Of a stretch of 64,000 nt of DNA, positions 58,354 through 64,000 are shown one piece after another; within the stretch, counting starts at the first letter, position 1, and each line of letters begins with the position of its first letter. Where the stretch lies: contig NZ_SHKR01000014.1 in assembly GCF_004217145.1 (NCBI RefSeq), positions 784,701-848,700 on the forward strand. The letters are read 5' to 3'. The position numbers and the translations under genes were made by a program. This DNA is from Kribbella rubisoli. Its GTDB lineage: Bacteria; Actinomycetota; Actinomycetes; Propionibacteriales; Kribbellaceae. The notes under the pieces are model-generated. The model worked only from the letters and a program-made list of their open reading frames with translations. It made no database searches and was not told the origin of the DNA.

Positions 58354-58911
58354 ATGGGACTTCTCACCTTCAGCCTCAACGTGACCCTGGACGGTTGTGT
58401 CGACCACCAGGAGGGGATCGCCGACGATGAGACGCATGCCTTCTTCACCCGTCTCTTGGACGAGGGCGGGGCGATGCTGTGGGGTCGCGTCACCTACGAG
58501 ATGATGGAGGGCTATTGGCCGGCCGTCGCCCGCGGCGACGAGGAAGCGTCACCGGCCCTGCGCGAGTGGGCAGTCAAGCTCGATGCCAAACCCAAGTACG
58601 TGGTGTCCTCGACGCGCAAGGATTTCTCGTGGGCCAACACCCACCAGATCGCCGGTGATCTGCGCGAGGGCGTGCAGAAGCTCAAGGACGCGACGCCTGC
58701 CGGAGTCCTCCTCGGAAGCGGCAAGCTCGCGACCGAGCTCGACCGGCTGGACCTGATCGACGAGTACAAGCTGCTCGTCCAGCCCATGATCGCCGGCCAC
58801 GGCCCGACCCTGTACCAGGGCGGGCTGCCCGCCACGCGCCGGCTCGAGCTGCTCTCGGCGGAGCCACTCCGCAACGGCGTAGTGGCCATGCACTACCGCC
58901 GCGCGCGCTGA
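58354..58911 (+). CDS. Dihydrofolate reductase/RibD C-terminal-like protein (3)
   Basis: 185 residues. LTFSLNVTLDGCVDHQEG, AMLWGRVTYEMMEGYWPA, GVLLGSGKLATELDRLDLID and KLLVQPMIAGHGPTLYQ are the usual conserved blocks. A typical member of the general reductase-like family widespread in actinobacteria; third in this window but not closely similar to the other two. Confidence 0.9.
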   Translation: MGLLTFSLNVTLDGCVDHQEGIADDETHAFFTRLLDEGGAMLWGRVTYEMMEGYWPAVARGDEEASPALREWAVKLDAKPKYVVSSTRKDFSWANTHQIAGDLREGVQKLKDATPAGVLLGSGKLATELDRLDLIDEYKLLVQPMIAGHGPTLYQGGLPATRRLELLSAEPLRNGVVAMHYRRAR

Positions 58912-59187
58912 ATCCCAGAAGCCAATCGCCGCCAACCCACCGGCAGCGCAGCATCCCCCTCGCACTCACCGCGCACCGCCGAACAACTCCGCGAAGGCAA
59001 GGGGGCTCACTCCTATACATACAAGGGGTTTTGGCGGTCCTGATTGTTGCGGGTGGTTCGGTGGCGCGCCGACGCGGCCGCCGTCGATGTCCGGTGCCTG
59101 GACTCGGTTGACCCTCAGCTCAGGGCTTCGTGACACCTGCGGGAAAACCATTGGTGCATGTGTAAGCGCGGCGTCACCCTGGATGAC

Positions 59188-59727
59188 ATGCATCTCACCT
59201 TCCAGCATGATCCGCGCGGCGAGAGCCTTACGTTGATCCGGCGGGCGGACGGCGCAGTCTTCACGCTCTCGTCGTACACACGCAAGTGGCGCGTACCGCA
59301 CGACCTCTCGCATGCGGTGACCGAACGGGAGCTCGGCATCGCCGACGGAATCTTCGGCGTGATCGCGGCAGGCGCGGTCTTCTCCACCATGACTCAGATC
59401 GAGGGCAAGGCGCGCTACGACGCGAAGGTCCGTAGCGACCGCATCTTGAAGGCCGCTAAGGGTGTCGGTGTCAGTGAGGCGATCGCGGCGGTAATCCATG
59501 AAGCCGTCGAGAAGCGCCAACCGACGCCGTACGCCCAAGTGCGCGAGAGTTGGGGAGTCATCTCTCAGGATCCTTGTCCGTATCCGGACGAAGACATCAA
59601 CCGCGCTACAACGGTGCTGCGCGAACTGGGCGAACAGTGGAGCGCAACCCCCGAGCCCCTGCAGTTCCCGTGGCCGACCAGGCTACGGGCCACCGACCCT
59701 AAGAGCGCGCGAGTCCGGGCGCGATAG
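59188..59727 (+). CDS. Conserved hypothetical protein
   Basis: 179 residues from ATG 59188 (an ATG 30 bp upstream lacks an RBS). KWRVPHDLSHAVTERELGIA DGIFGVIAAGAVF is the clearest block and recurs in hypothetical actinobacterial proteins; the PHDLSH part suggests a metal or active-site motif but I cannot name a family. No membrane helix. The 58912-59187 gap shows nothing recognised. Confidence 0.7.
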   Translation: MHLTFQHDPRGESLTLIRRADGAVFTLSSYTRKWRVPHDLSHAVTERELGIADGIFGVIAAGAVFSTMTQIEGKARYDAKVRSDRILKAAKGVGVSEAIAAVIHEAVEKRQPTPYAQVRESWGVISQDPCPYPDEDINRATTVLRELGEQWSATPEPLQFPWPTRLRATDPKSARVRAR

Positions 59728-59813
59728 GACCCAATCAGACACTCCCGCCACGACCTGGGCCAGAGGTTGCGCGCCGAGCGGATTCTGTCGGCGGTCATCA
59801 GTACTCTCAGCAT

Positions 59814-60839
59814 GTGTTCTCCGCTCTTTTGCCAGGCGTCCGTGAGTTCCGGACGCCTCTTGTTACTGGCGCGCTCTGGGTCGCGTGTGCATGGATCCTG
59901 TTGGGCGCAAAGGTTGCCGACAACAAGTCGACAGTCGCGTTTCTCCATCGATCTGACCTCGACGGGCTGCCATCCTCTGTATGGCTGGGTGCCGGCGTCT
60001 TGCTGGTGTATCTGGTCGGAAGTCTCCTGGTGGTTCGTAGATCGCCACTCAGGCTCGTGAGCGTAAGGATGCGGTCAGAGGTCACGAAGGTCATCGAGCG
60101 GCTCGACTTGGACGTCGAGCCCAAGCGTGCGCGCTTCCGGCCGGTTTGGCGATGGTGGCGTCGAGCGGGGTGGGGGCGCTTGGGATTTGCCGCCCGTAGG
60201 TTGGGTGAGGGATTTTCTGGTCGCCTTGACGCTGTTGATTCATGGCTGCACAACGAATTTCAGAGTCTAATGTCCGATGGACGGGTACCGGTAATGCGAT
60301 CATTCCGTGGCGGTTGCGACGCACCGACTGGATTTCGGGCATTCTATTCGACGGAGTCGATGACTCCGGCTCATATCGAGGAGTACGAGGCAGCGCGAGA
60401 TGAACTGCTTGAGCAGTTCATTCGCCAGATAAAGCGGGACCAGCCCGCGATTGAGGTCCGTATCCAGATGCGTTTCCCGGAGGTTTACGCAGAGATCGAT
60501 CGCCTAAAGGTTGAGGCTGAACTTCGGATGTCGATATTTTGGCCGTTGCTGATTCTGTCTGGAGTCCTCGCCACCGCCTGGTCGCCTATTGCGCTCGCTC
60601 TTCTCGTCGCCCCGCCATTTCTGCTGCGCGACGGATTCAAGAGGATGCGTGAGGCGTCGGAGAAGACATGGGGCGCACTGATGGCGCGCGAGGTCTCTAG
60701 TCCAACCTTGGATGCGATGGACAGCGCGAAGCGTGAGAAGTGCCTGAGCTTCGCGGGTGCCTTCGGCGAGCCAGATCCGCCCGCGGTGATGGCAGCAGAC
60801 CAGCGACCGATCGCGGATCTGAGCGGTCTGAGCACTTGA
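59814..60839 (+). CDS. Membrane protein of unknown function
   Basis: 341 residues. Two helices near the N-terminus (about 15-32 and 56-75), a long cytoplasmic region with many charged residues (about 80-245), and a hydrophobic hairpin (about 243-275). The coding sequence is visibly less GC-rich at third positions than its neighbours (e.g. 60230-60560), a sign of recent acquisition. It lies upstream of, and convergent with, the nuclease operon. Not recognised. Confidence 0.7.
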   Translation: MFSALLPGVREFRTPLVTGALWVACAWILLGAKVADNKSTVAFLHRSDLDGLPSSVWLGAGVLLVYLVGSLLVVRRSPLRLVSVRMRSEVTKVIERLDLDVEPKRARFRPVWRWWRRAGWGRLGFAARRLGEGFSGRLDAVDSWLHNEFQSLMSDGRVPVMRSFRGGCDAPTGFRAFYSTESMTPAHIEEYEAARDELLEQFIRQIKRDQPAIEVRIQMRFPEVYAEIDRLKVEAELRMSIFWPLLILSGVLATAWSPIALALLVAPPFLLRDGFKRMREASEKTWGALMAREVSSPTLDAMDSAKREKCLSFAGAFGEPDPPAVMAADQRPIADLSGLST

Positions 60840-61065
60840 CGGTTACGTGTCAGGCGAAACGGCCTGTCGTCTCACATCACCTCGATAGCTGGTGACTTGG
60901 GGTTTGGTGCGGTGCGAGTCAAGGGTCGGAGATCCCGGAGGGACGCCGTAGGCGCCCTGAGGCGTGCCATGTCGGAGAGCGCGCTCCCCCATGACCCTGT
61001 CAGGCGATGCGGGAACCCTGGGCTGCGTGAATGAGAACGGCGCGGATCCGTCGGTCCACAAGGCA
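60840..61065. other. Gene-free gap
   Basis: 226 bp between the convergent membrane-protein and nuclease genes. Small inverted segments occur (e.g. gccgtaggcgccctgaggcg) but no clear terminator, tRNA or gene is seen. Confidence 0.4.
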
Positions 61066-62610
61066 TTACGCGGTACCGGCCATCCGAATCATCGCGGCCA
61101 TTGCGTCGCTGTAGTGTCGGTTTCGACACACCGCGCCCAGGACTACGGCGTCCAGGGGTGTGCTGGCAGGCTCGACAGACGCCTCGCTCGCTCGATCTGA
61201 CCAGCCTGCGTACTCGATACGGGGTTGGAGGAACACATTCGACCCTCCCCGCTTCCATCGGGCGTGCCGCTCATCCGCTGCACTACCGCTCGGGATGATC
61301 CGAAGAGCTGACATGTTCGCCTGAAGAGCCTCATACAAATCTTGGGCTCCGACTACCCATAACGCGTCGAGCACAACGGCGGCCAGGTAGCTCGAGCGCC
61401 TCAACTCCAAGCCGGTTAAGGTTGTAGCACCAGCCACGAGCCGTTCGAATTGTGTCTGTTCGGCCTCGTCCAGGCCACCAAGGCCGAGACCATCCTTCTC
61501 CGGATCATGTCGATCGAGTAGCCACGTCGTGACGTTGCGCATGAACTGAACTGCGGTTGGTCGATCGTGATGTGCTAGCACCACGATGAGCGGCACGAGA
61601 CTGGCCGCGAACTGGTCTGACGGTGGTCGCGCTGTGCCTGGATGATCTGAAGCCAACACGCTTACCGCGGCCGCTGCCCGTGCAGAGACGGCAGGCTCAC
61701 CCACTAAGGCGAGAAGGGCGAAGACCTCAGCGAGCCGACAACATGTTGCCGGATAGGTGATGATGAACCCGACGTCCATGATCGCGTCCGCCAGGTCTCT
61801 CGCGCTGCTCAGCAGTGGAGCGGCCTGATTCAGTAACTCAGTCGCATAGGACGCAAACAATCTCAGCGCAGTACCTGAAACTGGCGATTCGACGAGTTCC
61901 GCAGTCGGTGGTGACCAAGCTGCGCGATAGAGATGCAACGCTGTGAGCGCTGCCAGGTCCAGACGTCGGGCTGCCAAGAGCTGGATACAGATGAGCGACG
62001 TCTCCATCGAAGCTCGCGCGAGGCGACGTTGGTCATCGTCGCCGATCAGCCACTGTCGGGTGTGGCGCTCCAAGCTAGGCTCGGTCACCTTCTGGCGCGC
62101 AATGGCCCCGAGCAACGCGCTCAACTCGTCCTGAACACCAATCTCAGTGAGTCCGAGCAATGGGTCGAGACAGAGCCAGTCCAGCAAGTTGGAGCGGTCC
62201 CATACTTCAAAGCCGGCCAGGCCCCGCCTCTCACAGGCTTGCCGGAACTCTTGGGCGTCGACAGGTGCGGCACCCTTCAACCGGCCAGTGGTCACAAGCA
62301 CAGCCACTCGCGGCAGACTATCGTCAAAGTTGGGGTGAGCCCTGGTGTTGTACTCGCACTCCTCAAGCTGTGGCCGGATCGATCGCCAATCACCTTGCCC
62401 AATGTCGCCTGCCTTCGACTGGATCGAGTACTGTCTGACGTTCCCGCGCTCGTCGGTCCGCTTGGCGATTACGTCCTTGCCAAATTCGAATGCGCCATGC
62501 AGGAAATGGACGTCCGTAAAGCCCCGGGCAGCTAGCAGGGCAAGTAAAGGGCCATCGAGCTCTCGCTCGGTGAGGGAGTCAAGGAAGGTCCCGACGACGC
62601 CGCGAAGCAT
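61066..62610 (-). CDS. PD-(D/E)XK (Mrr-like) nuclease-domain protein, defence candidate
   Basis: 514 residues, RBS aaggaggag placed 6 nt before ATG 62610. The N-terminal 170 residues form a restriction-endonuclease-like fold: LLALLAARGFTDVHFLHGAFEFGKDVIA and RQYSIQSKAGDIGQGDW give the E-x-GxD ... QxK catalytic pattern, followed by LPRVAVLVTTGRLKG and FEVWDRSNLLDWL. The remaining 340 residues are helical and unrecognised, with Leu/Ala-rich repeats; no ATPase motif. Its start lies 32 bp inside the 3' end of the upstream gene, so the two are one operon. The layout fits an antiviral nuclease plus partner, but no functional evidence is visible. Confidence 0.75.
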   Translation of the reverse strand: MLRGVVGTFLDSLTERELDGPLLALLAARGFTDVHFLHGAFEFGKDVIAKRTDERGNVRQYSIQSKAGDIGQGDWRSIRPQLEECEYNTRAHPNFDDSLPRVAVLVTTGRLKGAAPVDAQEFRQACERRGLAGFEVWDRSNLLDWLCLDPLLGLTEIGVQDELSALLGAIARQKVTEPSLERHTRQWLIGDDDQRRLARASMETSLICIQLLAARRLDLAALTALHLYRAAWSPPTAELVESPVSGTALRLFASYATELLNQAAPLLSSARDLADAIMDVGFIITYPATCCRLAEVFALLALVGEPAVSARAAAAVSVLASDHPGTARPPSDQFAASLVPLIVVLAHHDRPTAVQFMRNVTTWLLDRHDPEKDGLGLGGLDEAEQTQFERLVAGATTLTGLELRRSSYLAAVVLDALWVVGAQDLYEALQANMSALRIIPSGSAADERHARWKRGGSNVFLQPRIEYAGWSDRASEASVEPASTPLDAVVLGAVCRNRHYSDAMAAMIRMAGTA

Positions 62611-63178
62611 CCCACTCCTCCTTCCGCCGTTCGAGCACCCGCGTCATGCGTGCCTCTTGCTCAGGAGTTGGCGGGTTGCCCTCGAGCTCTTTCGCGATGG
62701 CAGGGCTGACGACCATAAAGAGATTTGATTTGCCGTTCTCATCGAACGACATGTCGATCGTCTCAAGCGTTTCAATCATTACGTCATAGTAATCACGACC
62801 CTCGGCACTGACGACTTGTCCTGACGCTTCACAGACCTCGCTGATGTGCTCAAGCATTCCGCGCATCATTTGAGAGCCCATCTCGTCCGCAAGATTGAAT
62901 AGCAGTCCCAGAAACGCGCCCACATCCCCCATGAGGACGTCGTCCCGGTCGGCAGTTACAACGTGCATTACCTCAATGCCGCGATAGAGTGGCGACGCCA
63001 ATACTTCTGCACCAGGCGAATGTTCCTCGGGCCTTGGCAGGTCAGCAACTCGTTCGCGGCGGACCGCCGCGAGGATTGGGTGGAGCTCGCGACTGATCGA
63101 ATCGACAGCGTTGCTGACCCAGCTCGCGGCTCCCGCCCCGTACTCATGCGGCATCGCCCACAGCTCGGCTTCCGACAT
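62579..63178 (-). CDS. Partner protein of the PD-(D/E)XK nuclease operon
   Basis: 199 residues from ATG 63178 with gggagg 4 nt upstream. Mostly helical and acidic (VMHVVTADRDDVLMGDVGAF, SQMMRGMLEHISEVCEASGQ), ending with a basic ERRKEEWDASRRRRDLP tail. No family recognised. The 32-bp overlap with the nuclease gene makes stoichiometric co-expression likely; it may be a regulator, sensor or toxin-neutralising partner. The 63179-63339 gap upstream should contain the promoter. Confidence 0.65.
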   Translation of the reverse strand: MSEAELWAMPHEYGAGAASWVSNAVDSISRELHPILAAVRRERVADLPRPEEHSPGAEVLASPLYRGIEVMHVVTADRDDVLMGDVGAFLGLLFNLADEMGSQMMRGMLEHISEVCEASGQVVSAEGRDYYDVMIETLETIDMSFDENGKSNLFMVVSPAIAKELEGNPPTPEQEARMTRVLERRKEEWDASRRRRDLP

Positions 63179-63339
63179 GTCGCCTCCCAGATCTCTGGCC
63201 CAAGACCGAGCCTACGAGGCGGTGCCGACAATCTCCGACGGCAACTGCAAGATTACTGCCGCGTCGCACTCAGAACGGTGCAGACCAGAGCAATCGGCTT
63301 TGACGCCCCGACAGTACGCCCAGGGTCCCGAGTGTCAGG

Positions 63340-63905
63340 TCACCTCGAACTGCCGTCCGGAGAGAGTCCTCGCCCCGGAATCGGCAAGCGATACGAAAGC
63401 ACATATCGCTCGGACCAGACGACGATGTCTGCAGTCTCCCACCGGATGGTCACGCTCGTAGTAGGTGCGCTCAATGACCAGAATCGGCAGTCTGACGGCA
63501 CCACAAGCGTTTCAGCCTCGCAGGGACGAGCCGCACGACCGGTCACGTCTTCGCCGACGTGCGTGATGTGCACGCCGATGGTGTCCATCCTGGGGACTCC
63601 GCGTGGGGTCGAGCCGCCTTCAAGGTTCTCGATCGGAGTGCCGCGAGTTAGCGCGAGAGGCTCAAATGACGTGGCTAGCAGCACGGGCTCACCGTCGGCG
63701 ATAAAGCGATAGCTCGTGCGCATGACCGGATCGCCTTGCTGGATCTCAAGCCGATGAGCGATCGCCTTCGAAAGCAGTGATGCGGCGGCTCTGGAAGCCC
63801 GACTCCGGGACTTGCCCCCGCCGATACTGCCGCCGCGAAGGGCGAGGACGTTGGCCGGTCGGTGTAGAGGCTGCCTAGCGCTCTCCGATTCGGAGGGCGT
63901 AGTGC
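63340..63905 (-). pseudogene. GntR-family regulator C-terminus (UTRA domain), frameshifted and cut by IS21
   Basis: The open frame reads the UTRA effector domain of a GntR regulator: LSKAIAHRLEIQQGDPVMRT, SYRFIADGEPVLLATSFEPL, GVPRMDTIGVHITHV and VVWSERYVLSYRLP. Between about 63490 and 63436 the frame is wrong: reading one base over restores LPILVIERTYYERDHPV, the family sequence. A 1-nt loss near 63490 and a 1-nt gain (an extra g in gtgggagact) near 63436 thus cancel, leaving about 18 garbled residues. The DNA-binding domain is absent; the frame is interrupted at 63906 by the IS21-type terminus. Confidence 0.7.
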
Positions 63906-64000
63906 TGTCGACGGCGGGTGAAGACTGACCCTCTAGCGACGGCTGGAAGTGGACCCCTGCGTGACCCTGTGAAGGGTGATGACAGTGGAGGACTGGGCTG
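63906..64000. mobile_element. IS21-family insertion sequence, left end
   Basis: Begins tgtcgacggcgg and shows the IS21-style repeated terminal boxes: cgacggcgggtgaagactga at 63909 and the related cgacggctggaagtggaccc at 63937, 28 bp apart. A small hairpin accct-gtga-agggt follows at 63964, directly before the transposase start. The element continues past the window. Confidence 0.7.
63979..64000 (+). CDS. istA: IS21-family transposase IstA, first codons only
   Basis: The last 22 bases code MTVEDWA. VEDWAEIRRLH is the usual N-terminus of actinobacterial IS21 IstA transposases (HTH plus DDE integrase). An in-frame GTG two codons later is an alternative start. Only seven residues are visible, so the call rests on this match plus the terminal boxes just upstream. 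Confidence 0.6.

Noticed and set aside
58966..59187. Possible attachment site in the AT-richer patch near 59010
   Set aside because: No matching second repeat or tRNA end found.
61933..62535. 200-codon plus-strand frame opposite the nuclease gene
   Set aside because: No domain; the minus strand has a strong RBS and the QxK nuclease motif.
1..64000. tRNA, rRNA and CRISPR arrays
   Set aside because: Looked for GGTTCGA-type T-arms in gaps and for regularly spaced repeats; none were convincing.

Overview
The window is a high-GC actinobacterial chromosome segment. Secreted Tat and lipoprotein signals, SARP, TetR and DtxR-type regulation, MauE- and DUF4097-type genes and a GH95/CUT1 sugar locus fit the Propionibacteriales. 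Kribbella or a close relative is my best guess, but the genus is inference. Genes are packed tightly, with many 4-bp ATGA/GTGA overlaps and several convergent gene pairs whose 3' ends overlap. I see no rRNA, tRNA or CRISPR array.

Layout. 0-5.4 kb: a Na+/solute symporter (cut by the window edge), a membrane protein plus NarL-type two-component system, an exo/endonuclease-fold protein and a PH-like membrane protein. 5.6-11.7 kb: a 1574-residue tandem UvrA-like ATPase with four nucleotide-binding domains, translationally coupled to a squalene-cyclase-like repeat protein, then a CMD-family protein. 12-19 kb: an iron-box-controlled siderophore-binding lipoprotein and an oligosaccharide ABC importer with a GH95 glycosidase. 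19.4-24.6 kb: ArsR, an MFS exporter, TerC behind a yybP-ykoY manganese riboswitch, and a TetR/drug exporter pair. 24.7-28.8 kb: a Cys-rich double-psi-barrel protein, a Tat-exported protein and a MauE-like membrane protein, then a secreted CBM/FN3/sugar dehydrogenase. 28.8-37.3 kb: TetR/SDR, MarR/haloalkane dehalogenase, HTH/Fic, NUDIX, VOC, GNAT, flavoprotein, DUF1801 and hydrolase genes, and an internally deleted SRPBCC remnant. 37.4-49.6 kb: TetR, a large SARP-AAA-TPR regulator with a TTA codon, a DrrAB-like exporter, DUF4097, an S33 peptidase, two reductase-fold proteins and two serine hydrolases.

49.6-64 kb is an accessory, decaying region. It holds a truncated nuclease-fold gene, a frameshifted nucleotidyltransferase, a DUF4913 gene, an AAA-kinase pseudogene, a tyrosine-recombinase relic, a GntR/UTRA pseudogene with compensating frameshifts, and an IS21-type insertion running off the right edge. 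Between these lie intact genes (MFS, VOC, two NUDIX-era housekeeping genes, S51 peptidase) and a two-gene PD-(D/E)XK nuclease operon that is a candidate defence system.

The best candidates for something undescribed are the tandem UvrA plus toroid operon, the Cys-rich/Tat/MauE trio and the nuclease operon at 61.1-63.2 kb. The most mechanistically readable element is the riboswitch before terC, whose ribosome-binding site is sequestered by the 3' strand of the aptamer.
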